Positions 1 through 5,430 of a DNA stretch of 8,958 bases are shown one piece after another. The notes beneath the pieces were generated by a model. It worked only from the letters and a program-made list of their open reading frames with translations, did no database searches and was not told where the DNA came from. The translations under genes and the position numbers were made by a program. Position 1 is the first letter of the stretch; each line of letters begins with the position of its first letter. Origin of the DNA: Actinomycetes bacterium (GTDB lineage: Bacteria; Actinomycetota; Actinomycetes; Actinomycetales; Cellulomonadaceae). The stretch spans positions 1 through 8,958 of the forward strand of contig JAEWOA010000107.1 of the NCBI GenBank assembly GCA_023461115.1, read 5' to 3'.

Positions 1-1
1 A

Positions 2-76
2 GACCTCCAGGTCATGGAACGGAACCTCAGCAGCTCCACTCCACGACCGGAGGTCTTCGCCGTCCACGACCGCTAA
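2..76 (+). CDS. C-terminal end of an unidentified protein (5' partial)
   Basis: An open frame enters from the left edge and ends at TAA (74-76), giving 24 residues that finish PEVFAVHDR. Third codon positions are mostly G or C, as in the other genes here, and the other two plus-strand frames read as Arg/Pro-rich peptides. The piece is too short to assign a family, so no function is proposed. It is followed by a non-coding gap of about 228 bp before the next gene. The 8-bp sequence at 1-8 recurs inverted at 48-55 within this coding end; this may be chance. Confidence 0.4.
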   Translation, partial: DLQVMERNLSSSTPRPEVFAVHDR

Positions 77-120
77 CGCGTGTCGTCACACTCCCTCAAC
101 CAACGTCCCTGGGCAGTACA

Positions 121-158
121 TCTAGCGGACCGCGTCTAGGGGACCGCGTCTAGGGGAC
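121..158. repeat. 14-bp tandem repeat, about 2.5 copies
   Basis: Two perfect adjacent copies of GGACCGCGTCTAGG lie at 127-140 and 141-154. A partial copy with one mismatch precedes them (121-126) and GGAC follows. The repeat lies in the gap between the end of the first gene and the SDR gene. No function is evident; replication slippage is the simplest origin. Confidence 0.7.
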
Positions 159-187
159 CCCAGACAGCCACTCGAGCCGACCCCGCT

Positions 188-224
188 CCCGGCCCGTCCG
201 CCTGGTTGACGTCGGCGGGCCGGG
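188..224. terminator. GC-rich hairpin, possible terminator of the upstream gene
   Basis: CCCGGCCCG (188-196) is perfectly complementary to CGGGCCGGG (216-224), with a 19-nt loop. It lies about 110 bp past the stop codon of the left-edge gene and before the SDR promoter region. There is no T-run, which is common for terminators in high-GC actinobacteria, so this could equally be chance pairing in GC-rich DNA. Confidence 0.3.
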
Positions 225-248
225 CGGGCAGGCTGACCCCTTCGTCGT

Positions 249-268
249 ACCGGACATAGGTGTCCGGT
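249..268. promoter_or_regulatory. 20-bp operator-like palindrome upstream of the SDR gene
   Basis: ACCGGACA (249-256) and TGTCCGGT (261-268) form perfect 8-bp arms around the spacer TAGG. The site ends 36 bp before the SDR ATG, where a repressor would overlap the core promoter or start of transcription. Size and symmetry resemble operators of dimeric HTH repressors such as the TetR family. No cognate regulator is visible next to it, so the binder is unknown. Confidence 0.5.
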
Positions 269-304
269 TAGTCCGTGCCGGCGGCGCGGGAGAGGGATGG
301 GGTC

Positions 305-1123
305 ATGGAGATCCAGGGACGCGTGTTCGTCGTGACCGGGGGCGGGAACGGCATCGGCCGTGAGGTCGTGCTCGGGCTGCTCGCGGTAGGTGGCCGGGTG
401 GCCGCGGTTGACCTGCGGCCCGACGCGCTCGACGAGACCGCCCGTCTGGCCGCCGCGGGCGATCGCCTGAGCCTCCACGCCGTGGACGTCAGCGACGCCG
501 ACGCGGTCGGCGCGCTCCCGGAGGCGGTCGTCGCCGCGCATGGCCAGGTCGACGGCGTCGTCAACGTCGCCGGGATCATCCAGCGCTTCGCGCGCGTGGT
601 GGAGCTGTCCACCGCCGAGATCGCCAAGGTCATGGGCGTGAACTTCTGGGGCGTGGTGAACATGTCCACCGCGTTCCTGCCACACCTGCTGGCGCGCCCG
701 GCCGCGTCGCTGGTCAACGTCTCCAGCATGGGCGCGCTCGCCCCGGTGCCCGGCCAGTCCGCGTACGGCGCCAGCAAGGCCGCCGTGAAGCTCTTCACCG
801 AGGGCCTGTACGCCGAGAGCCGCGGCACATCGCTTGCCGTCACGGTCGTCTTCCCCGGCGGAGTGGCCACCGGCATCGCCGAGAACTCCGGCGCCGCGAT
901 CCCCGGCATGGACGAGAAGGCGGCCGAGCAGGCCGGCAAGCTCACCACGCCCGCGGCGGCCGCCGCGCAGATCGTCGACGCCGTGCGCACCGGCCCGTAC
1001 CGGGTGGTCATCGGCTCGGACGCCCGCGCGCTCGACCGCCTCTCGCGCTTGGCCCCGCGCCGCGCGACCGAGTTGATCGCGGGCAAGATGGCCGACCTGC
1101 TGGAGCCCGCCCGCACCCGCTGA
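305..1123 (+). CDS. Classical SDR family NAD(P)-dependent oxidoreductase
   Basis: This 272-residue protein has the size and motifs of a classical short-chain dehydrogenase/reductase, which oxidises or reduces a hydroxyl or carbonyl group using NAD(P). Visible are the Rossmann glycine motif TGGGNGIG (residues 11-18), an acidic residue after beta-2 (D36, which usually favours NAD over NADP), DV at 61-62, NVAG (87-90, the usual NNAG position), N113, Ser140/141, and catalytic YGASK with Tyr154 and Lys158. The ATG at 305 is preferred over the in-frame GTG at 275: GGGAGAGGG (288-296) sits 8 nt upstream and the glycine motif then falls at the usual distance from the N-terminus. The substrate cannot be inferred. 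The gene stands alone between an operator-like palindrome and a direct repeat array, so expression may be ligand-responsive. Confidence 0.93.
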   Translation: MEIQGRVFVVTGGGNGIGREVVLGLLAVGGRVAAVDLRPDALDETARLAAAGDRLSLHAVDVSDADAVGALPEAVVAAHGQVDGVVNVAGIIQRFARVVELSTAEIAKVMGVNFWGVVNMSTAFLPHLLARPAASLVNVSSMGALAPVPGQSAYGASKAAVKLFTEGLYAESRGTSLAVTVVFPGGVATGIAENSGAAIPGMDEKAAEQAGKLTTPAAAAAQIVDAVRTGPYRVVIGSDARALDRLSRLAPRRATELIAGKMADLLEPARTR

Positions 1124-1130
1124 CGCCCGG

Positions 1131-1194
1131 CTGGAGTGCACGCTCACGGCTGGAGTGCACGCTCACGGCTGGAGTGCACGCTCGCGGCTGGAGG
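1131..1194. repeat. 19-bp direct repeat array, 3 copies plus a partial fourth
   Basis: CTGGAGTGCACGCTCACGG occurs at 1131-1149 and 1150-1168. A copy with one change (A to G near its end) is at 1169-1187, and seven bases of a fourth follow at 1188-1194. Each unit carries GTGCAC, a self-complementary hexamer flanked by GAG and GCTC, so every unit contains a short dyad. The array starts 7 bp after the SDR stop codon and ends before the next gene's promoter. A dispersed intergenic repeat or a protein-binding array are both possible. Confidence 0.85.
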
Positions 1195-1247
1195 GGGGTG
1201 TGGGGAGGGCAACGTCTGGGGCGGTCGGGGTGTTGTGGGAGGCGACG

Positions 1248-1261
1248 TACCCTCGTTGGTG
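1248..1261 (+). promoter_or_regulatory. Predicted -10 element for a leaderless transcript
   Basis: TACCCT (1248-1253) matches the actinobacterial -10 pattern TANNNT and lies 7 nt before the GTG at 1261. That places the transcription start at or next to the start codon. The nearest purine-rich stretch, GGGAGG (1237-1242), is 18 nt from the GTG, too far to be a normal ribosome binding site. A convincing -35 box is not visible. Confidence 0.45.
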
Positions 1262-1725
1262 TGGCTACGTTCTCCGCAGTGACCCGGCAGCATCTCCTCC
1301 AGGCGATCACGGAGTACGACGACAGAGGCGCCGACGCCTTCCTCGCGGTCTACGGGTTCAGCCCGTCGGCGGACCTGCTGGTCCACGAGGGCCGCGGCTA
1401 CGACGTCCCCGCGGTGCTCGGCGTGGCGCACCGCTTCGCCACCGGCCGCCTCGCGATGCCCGACGAGTTCCACGACCTCACGGGCGCCGTCGCGATCCTG
1501 CGCAAGCGCGGGTTCGAGGTCACCGGCCCGGCCGCCGCGGCGACCGCCCCCGCGCGCGGCTCACGCTCGTCGGGTTCGTCGCCGTCCCGTGCCCCCCGCG
1601 CGACGACCGCCCGCGCCACCACCGCGCGCACGACGAAGCGCGCGGCCGACGAGCAGCCGCCCGCCACGTGCCCCACCTGCTTCACGGCCCTCCCGGCGAC
1701 AGGCATCTGCGACTACTGCGGCTGA
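1261..1725 (+). CDS. ScoMcrA-like N-terminal head domain protein with C-terminal zinc ribbon
   Basis: The 154-residue protein has three parts. Residues 8-87 resemble the N-terminal head domain of the ScoMcrA-type modification-dependent endonuclease: an AI.EYD..G.DAFL..YGF opening, LVHEGRGYD..AVLG.AH (40-57), and a closing AVAILRKRGFEV. Residues 88-134 are a low-complexity Ala/Arg/Thr/Ser linker, strongly basic and histone-tail-like. Residues 137-153 hold CPTC and CDYC (C137, C140, C150, C153), a probable zinc ribbon. The SRA, sulfur-binding and HNH nuclease domains of ScoMcrA are absent, so it is not itself a nuclease; binding nucleic acid or a partner protein is an inference. The GTG at 1261 is chosen because the domain begins just after it and a -10 element lies 7 nt upstream; the upstream extension is Gly/Trp/Arg-rich and reads as non-coding. 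It converges on the DUF4334 gene. Confidence 0.8.
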   Translation: MATFSAVTRQHLLQAITEYDDRGADAFLAVYGFSPSADLLVHEGRGYDVPAVLGVAHRFATGRLAMPDEFHDLTGAVAILRKRGFEVTGPAAAATAPARGSRSSGSSPSRAPRATTARATTARTTKRAADEQPPATCPTCFTALPATGICDYCG

Positions 1726-1729
1726 CCAG

Positions 1730-1755
1730 CCCGCGCTACCCCCCGGGGGTGCGGG
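1730..1755. terminator. Bidirectional hairpin between convergent genes
   Basis: CCCGC (1730-1734) pairs with GCGGG (1751-1755), and ACCCCC (1738-1743) with GGGGGT (1745-1750), leaving a 3-nt bulge and a tight loop. It almost fills the 33-bp gap between the stop codons of two convergent genes, where a shared terminator is expected. There is no T-run on either strand. Confidence 0.45.
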
Positions 1756-1758
1756 GCG

Positions 1759-2295
1759 CTAGGGGCGGGTCAGGAGGAAGAAGTACGGGGCCGACGAGCC
1801 GCGCACGTCCATCAGTCCCAGGACCGTGTGGGCGTCGACGCGGCGGAACGAGTCGATGATGGGCAGGTCGTCGTAGACCATCGCGGCCGTCACGACCCCG
1901 CGGCTCGACACCGGCCGCAGCCGTGCGCCCGGCCGACGCGCCCGCACGAGCGGCGCCACCACCCCCAGCGCCCGACGAAGCACCCGCACCACCGCCAGGG
2001 GCACGCGCCCCACCAGCGCCAACGGCACCCATCGCGGGTCGAGGGGGAACAGCGCGCCGCCGGGCGTGGTGAACAGGAGCGGGTGGACGCGTTCGTCGTC
2101 GTCGAACTGCTTGCCGAACCACCCCGACGCGGTGAGCACGCCTTCCCACGGGTGCCCGGTGGCGAGCTCGCGCCCGCGCCACCGCCCGCGCAGCTCCCCG
2201 GGCGTGAGCGCGGGCAACGAGTCGTAGAGCGCGAGCGCGTCCTCGGCGGAGCAGCGCGGCTCGAGCGCGGCGAGCCGCGCGGGCGCGTCGTTCAC
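1759..2295 (-). CDS. GXWXG / DUF4334 domain protein
   Basis: This is a 178-residue soluble-looking protein. The N-terminal part (about 30-66) has the GXWXG signature, seen as GELRGRWRGRELATGHPW followed by GWFGKQF. The C-terminal part (about 132-176) matches DUF4334: MVYDDLPIIDSFRRVD, then LGLMDVRG and PYFFLLTR. The two domains usually occur together in short bacterial proteins of unknown biochemical function; a small lipocalin-like barrel that binds a ligand has been suggested for this kind of sequence, but no activity is established. The GTG start at 2295 overlaps the TGA of the upstream gene in GTGA (2292-2295) and has no ribosome binding site of its own, so translation is probably coupled to the membrane protein before it. 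A long overlapping frame reads through this gene from further upstream; that extension is an antisense-like shadow. Confidence 0.88.
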   Translation of the reverse strand: MNDAPARLAALEPRCSAEDALALYDSLPALTPGELRGRWRGRELATGHPWEGVLTASGWFGKQFDDDERVHPLLFTTPGGALFPLDPRWVPLALVGRVPLAVVRVLRRALGVVAPLVRARRPGARLRPVSSRGVVTAAMVYDDLPIIDSFRRVDAHTVLGLMDVRGSSAPYFFLLTRP

Positions 2296-2663
2296 GCGCG
2301 GGCCGGCTGCGGCGCGGGCGCGGGAGACGAGCGGCGTGGCGACAGCGCGGCACCGACGACGGCCGCGATGAGCGCGGGCAGGAAGAACACGCCGATCGAC
2401 AGCAGCCCCACGACGACGGCGGCGGCGAGCAGCGCGGCGCACACGATCGACCCCACCACCCAGGCGCGCCCGACGAGCAGCAGCGGCACCAGCGTGAGCG
2501 CCACCGGAACGGCGAGCGTCACCAGGACCCCACGGCCGTTGGCGTCGACGAGCGTCTGCCCGTCGGCTGGGACGAGCGCCAGGAGCCCAGCCGCGACGAC
2601 CGCGAGGCCGAACGCGACAAGCTGCGCGGTGCGCTTGGGCTGGAGGTACCGGCCGGTGGTCAT
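2292..2663 (-). CDS. Small four-helix membrane protein, function unknown
   Basis: The 123-residue protein is almost all hydrophobic, with four predicted transmembrane segments at about 13-31, 44-64, 67-89 and 90-107, a short basic N-terminus (KR at 10-11) and a basic, Pro/Ala-rich tail (RRSSPAPAPQPARA). No catalytic motif is visible and I do not recognise a family. It begins 57 bp after the glycosyltransferase stop with no clear terminator between, so it may be co-transcribed with it. It overlaps the DUF4334 gene by four bases, the typical arrangement of translationally coupled genes. The ATG lacks a good ribosome binding site in the 15 nt before it. Confidence 0.8.
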   Translation of the reverse strand: MTTGRYLQPKRTAQLVAFGLAVVAAGLLALVPADGQTLVDANGRGVLVTLAVPVALTLVPLLLVGRAWVVGSIVCAALLAAAVVVGLLSIGVFFLPALIAAVVGAALSPRRSSPAPAPQPARA

Positions 2664-2720
2664 GGGGACATCGTGGCCGGAGCAGGTGGTCAGGCGGTAG
2701 CCCTCGCGCGCGGATCGTCG

Positions 2721-4064
2721 TCAGGCGGCGAGCGCGGTGGACGCCTGGTCGAACGTGACCTCGACCGTCGCGCGGGTCCCCCAAGACGCCCGTCGCAGGG
2801 TGCAGAGCGCGACGCAGCGCAGCCAGATCAGCAGCCCGACGTGCAGCAGCGCGTACAGCGGCGCCAGCAGGAACGACCCCGCTTGGCGGCGCCTGCTGCG
2901 GTGCGCGCGCGGGACGTCGAAGCAGAAGATCGACCGGGCATACGCGAAGAGCGTCAGGCACACGCCGTAGGCGAGGTACTCCTGCGGTCCGGCGGCGACA
3001 CCGGGGATCAGGGGCCGGACCAGCGCGAACGCGAGGGCGCCGGTCATGAGCAGCCAGGTGACGACCTCGACGGCGCTCAGCCACGCGCCGGGCTGCCGCT
3101 TGGGCAGGTGCCGCATGGCCCACAGCGACTCCCGGAAGAAGGACTTCGACCAGCGGATCTGCTGGCGGATGTAGTGCCGCAAGCGTGCGGGGACCAGTGT
3201 CTCCGCGACGGCGGTCGGCTGGAAGACGGCCTTGCCCTCGAGCAGGCCGTAGTTCGTCTGGCGGCGGTCGTCGCCGAACACCGCGGGCTGGCCCAGGAAC
3301 TCCTGGGTGAGGAAGTCGTCGCGGTACTTGCGCATGATGTCGGCGCGGTACACCGCGAGCGACCCGCACGCGCACAGCACCGACCCGAGGCTGGAGTACG
3401 CCGCGCGCTCGAACAGGAAGGCGTTGGCGTAGCGCAGGTCGGTGAGCCGGGTGAGCAGGTTCTGGCGGTGGTTGAGCGCGAGCACCAGGCCGGTGACCAC
3501 CGTGACCTCCGGGTCGGAGTACGGCTTGAGGGCTTCGTCGAGCGCGTCGGGCGCGAGCACGGTGTCGGAGTCGACGCAGAGCAGGAGGTCGATGTCCGGC
3601 TGCGCGTCGAGCGCGTCGATCAGGCCTTCGCGCTTCCCGACGTTCACCGTGTGGCGCTCGGTGCGCAGGTGGATGCCCACGGCCGCGAACCGGTCGGTGT
3701 ACGAGTCGGCGAGCGAGAGCGCCGCGGGGTCCGACGAGCAGTCGTCGACCACGACGACTGACTGCACGGGCCGGCGCTGCGCGAGCACCGAGTCGAGGCA
3801 GGCCGCGAGCATCGCGGGGTCCTCGTTGTAGATGGGGATGGCGACCCCGACGCGCAGGCGGTCGAGTGCCCCGCGGTCGTCGGCGGTGGGTGCGCTCGCG
3901 GCGGTGCTGGCCAGCGCGAGCACGGCCTTGGCCAGCAGGAGCAGGAAGACGACGGATCCGTAGGCGTAGATGCCGCCGACGAGCAGGCACGTCAGCACGC
4001 CGCACAGCGCGATGGCTGCGACGGCGAGGACGCCGGCGAGGCGGTGTCGGGTGGTCTGGCGCAC
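2721..4064 (-). CDS. hasA-like: HasA-like hyaluronan synthase family glycosyltransferase (GT2)
   Basis: This 447-residue membrane glycosyltransferase closely resembles streptococcal HasA, which polymerises UDP-GlcNAc and UDP-GlcA and exports the chain. Two N-terminal helices (about 9-30, 33-53) precede a cytosolic GT2 domain with VVDDCSSD (D107/D108), VDSD (D165, D167), the HasA-type stretch NLLTRLTDLRYANAF (202-216), FLGQP (256-260), GDDR (264-267) and QQIRWSKSFFRES (301-313, the QxxRW translocation motif). C-terminal helices follow, with SFLLAPLYALLH (397-408), CTLRRASWGTR (421-431) in the place of HasA's CTIKN.EWGTR. Length is close to the 417-419 residues of streptococcal enzymes. GTG at 4064 has GAGAGGAG five bases upstream. 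Polymer identity is inferred: cellulose, chitin and NodC-type synthases share the core motifs, but the HasA-specific stretches favour hyaluronan synthase. No hasB is present here. Confidence 0.92.
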   Translation of the reverse strand: MRQTTRHRLAGVLAVAAIALCGVLTCLLVGGIYAYGSVVFLLLLAKAVLALASTAASAPTADDRGALDRLRVGVAIPIYNEDPAMLAACLDSVLAQRRPVQSVVVVDDCSSDPAALSLADSYTDRFAAVGIHLRTERHTVNVGKREGLIDALDAQPDIDLLLCVDSDTVLAPDALDEALKPYSDPEVTVVTGLVLALNHRQNLLTRLTDLRYANAFLFERAAYSSLGSVLCACGSLAVYRADIMRKYRDDFLTQEFLGQPAVFGDDRRQTNYGLLEGKAVFQPTAVAETLVPARLRHYIRQQIRWSKSFFRESLWAMRHLPKRQPGAWLSAVEVVTWLLMTGALAFALVRPLIPGVAAGPQEYLAYGVCLTLFAYARSIFCFDVPRAHRSRRRQAGSFLLAPLYALLHVGLLIWLRCVALCTLRRASWGTRATVEVTFDQASTALAA

Positions 4065-4123
4065 GGGGTCTCCTCTCGGACTGTCTCGACGAGTCCGGGA
4101 ATCACCCTGGCTGGACGGATGCG

Positions 4124-4152
4124 CGTATACAACCGACCGGGCGCCGCTTGAG
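4124..4152 (-). promoter_or_regulatory. Candidate promoter of the HasA-like gene
   Basis: On the minus strand, TATACG (4124-4129) follows CTCAAG (4147-4152) after a 17-bp spacer. The -10 match is reasonable and is preceded directly by TG; the -35 match is weak. It lies in the 112-bp gap between the desaturase stop and the synthase start. A dyad, CGGACT/AGTCCG (4077-4082 and 4092-4097), sits between this promoter and the ribosome binding site, so the leader RNA could fold next to the Shine-Dalgarno. Confidence 0.35.
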
Positions 4153-4176
4153 TAGCGCGTGCGTGACGTCCGAGTG

Positions 4177-5352
4177 TCAGGCGCTGCGGAACCGCGCGAC
4201 CACGTGGCACTCGAACGGGTCGCGCGCCGCGAGGCCGACCTCGTTGAGGTACCGCACGACGATCGCGTACGACCGCATGAGGTTCACCTCGGTGTACGGC
4301 ACGTCGAGCGTGCGGCAGTGCTCACGGACCACCTGGCGCGCCCGTGCCAGGTGGGGCCGCGGCATGCTCGGGAACAGGTGGTGCTCCACCTGGTAGTTGA
4401 GGCCGCCCATGAGCCACGTGGCCCACCAGCCGCCGGACACGTTGCGCGACGTGCGGACCTGCTTGGAGAAGAAGTCGAGCTTGGCGTCCCGGGGTACCAC
4501 CGGCATGCCCTTGTGGTTGGGCGCGAACGAGGCGCCCATGTAGACGCCGAACACCGCGAGCTGCACGCCCATGAACGCGAACGCCTGCCCCAGCGGGAGC
4601 ACCCAGAACACGGGCACCAGGATGGCGACGAACCGCGCGACGATCAGCGAGAGCTCGGTGCCGCGCGCCTTGACCTTGCCGCGGCCCAGCAAGTGCACCA
4701 GCCCGTGCCGGTGCAGGTTGAGGCCCTCGAGCGTGAGCAGCGGGAAGAACAGCCAGCCCTGGCGCTTGGTGAGGAAGCCCCGGAAGCCGCGCGCGGTGGC
4801 GGCGTCCTCCTCGAGGAACGAGATGGTGTCCACCTCGATGTCGGGGTCCTTGCCCACCTGGTTGGGGTTGGCGTGGTGCCGGTTGTGCTTGGACGTCCAC
4901 CACGAGTAGCTGACGCCGACGACGCCGGCCGCCAGGATCCGGGCGAGCCACTCGTTGGCCTTGCCGGAGGTGAGCACCTGCTTATGCGCGGCCTCGTGCG
5001 TGAGGAACGCGAACTGCGTGAGCAGGATGCCGAGCGCCCCCGCGATCAACAGCTGGAACCAGCTGGCGCCCAGCAGCACGAACCCCGCGATGCAGCCGCC
5101 CAGCCCGACGACGAGCGCCGCCGCCACCGCCACGTAGAACCCGTACGCCCGGTGCAGCAGCCCGCGCTCGCGGATCACCTGCGCCACCTGCGTGTACGCG
5201 TTCGTGAGGTGCGGGAACGACGCGTCGCGGGGCTTCGTCGGGCGAAAGCCGGGTGCGAGGGATGTGGTGGCGATAAGGCACCTGCCTGGTTCGAGTCCCG
5301 CGTCGGGCGCGGGACGTTCGTTGCCAGAGGCGGACGCCAATCGCGTGCCCAC
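4177..5352 (-). CDS. Membrane fatty acid desaturase (acyl-CoA/acyl-lipid type)
   Basis: The 391-residue frame encodes an integral-membrane di-iron desaturase, which puts a cis double bond into a fatty acyl chain with oxygen and reductant. The three histidine boxes are clear: HEAAH (119-123), HNRHH (156-160) and QVEHH (321-325), with NH at 279-280 as a likely further ligand. Hydrophobic pairs lie at about 72-115 and 235-275. The conserved family N-terminus appears to begin near TTSLAPG...RDASFPHLTNAY (29-53). The start is uncertain: GTG 5352 is the most upstream option, TTG 5340 is next, neither has a ribosome binding site, and the first 26 residues are not family-like and cover dense dyads. 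ATC at 5272-5274 sits where homologues would be expected to begin with ATG. It lies upstream of, and on the same strand as, the HasA-like gene. Confidence 0.9.
   Translation of the reverse strand: MGTRLASASGNERPAPDAGLEPGRCLIATTSLAPGFRPTKPRDASFPHLTNAYTQVAQVIRERGLLHRAYGFYVAVAAALVVGLGGCIAGFVLLGASWFQLLIAGALGILLTQFAFLTHEAAHKQVLTSGKANEWLARILAAGVVGVSYSWWTSKHNRHHANPNQVGKDPDIEVDTISFLEEDAATARGFRGFLTKRQGWLFFPLLTLEGLNLHRHGLVHLLGRGKVKARGTELSLIVARFVAILVPVFWVLPLGQAFAFMGVQLAVFGVYMGASFAPNHKGMPVVPRDAKLDFFSKQVRTSRNVSGGWWATWLMGGLNYQVEHHLFPSMPRPHLARARQVVREHCRTLDVPYTEVNLMRSYAIVVRYLNEVGLAARDPFECHVVARFRSA
5276..5315. promoter_or_regulatory. Dyad-rich stretch at the desaturase 5' end
   Basis: AGGCA/TGCCT (5276-5280 and 5283-5287) form a 12-bp palindrome. 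GTCCCGCG (5295-5302) and CGCGGGAC (5308-5315) form a perfect 8-bp stem with a 5-nt loop. GGTTCGAGTCCC (5288-5299) matches the tRNA T-arm consensus on the plus strand. If the desaturase really starts near 5274, this is its promoter or leader, and the dyads could be operator or RNA hairpin sites. Confidence 0.4.
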
Positions 5353-5430
5353 CGTAACTGTCCGACGCGCGTTTGTGTCGCGCGCGTCACATGGCGGGCG
5401 CCCTCACCGCGCGCTCGTCGCGGCTCAGCC

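Noticed and set aside
1..55. 8-bp inverted repeat at 1-8 and 48-55
   Set aside because: It lies within the coding end of the first gene, is short and widely spaced, and is likely chance.
122..1147. Minus-strand frames over the SDR gene
   Set aside because: Composition is biased to Arg, Gly and Ala with no motif, whereas the plus strand shows a full set of SDR motifs.
1131..1194. CRISPR array
   Set aside because: The 19-bp units are directly adjacent with no spacers and no cas genes are present.
2296..4005. Long minus-strand frame running into the DUF4334 gene, which would make a 748-residue protein
   Set aside because: Its first 570 residues are Arg/Ala/Pro-rich low-complexity sequence overlapping the well-supported HasA-like and 4-TM genes in another frame. 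Only the last 178 residues are a recognisable protein.
5240..5320. Functional tRNA gene
   Set aside because: Only a T-arm-like motif is good. There is no anticodon arm, the T-stem is mispaired, and no acceptor stem can be formed.
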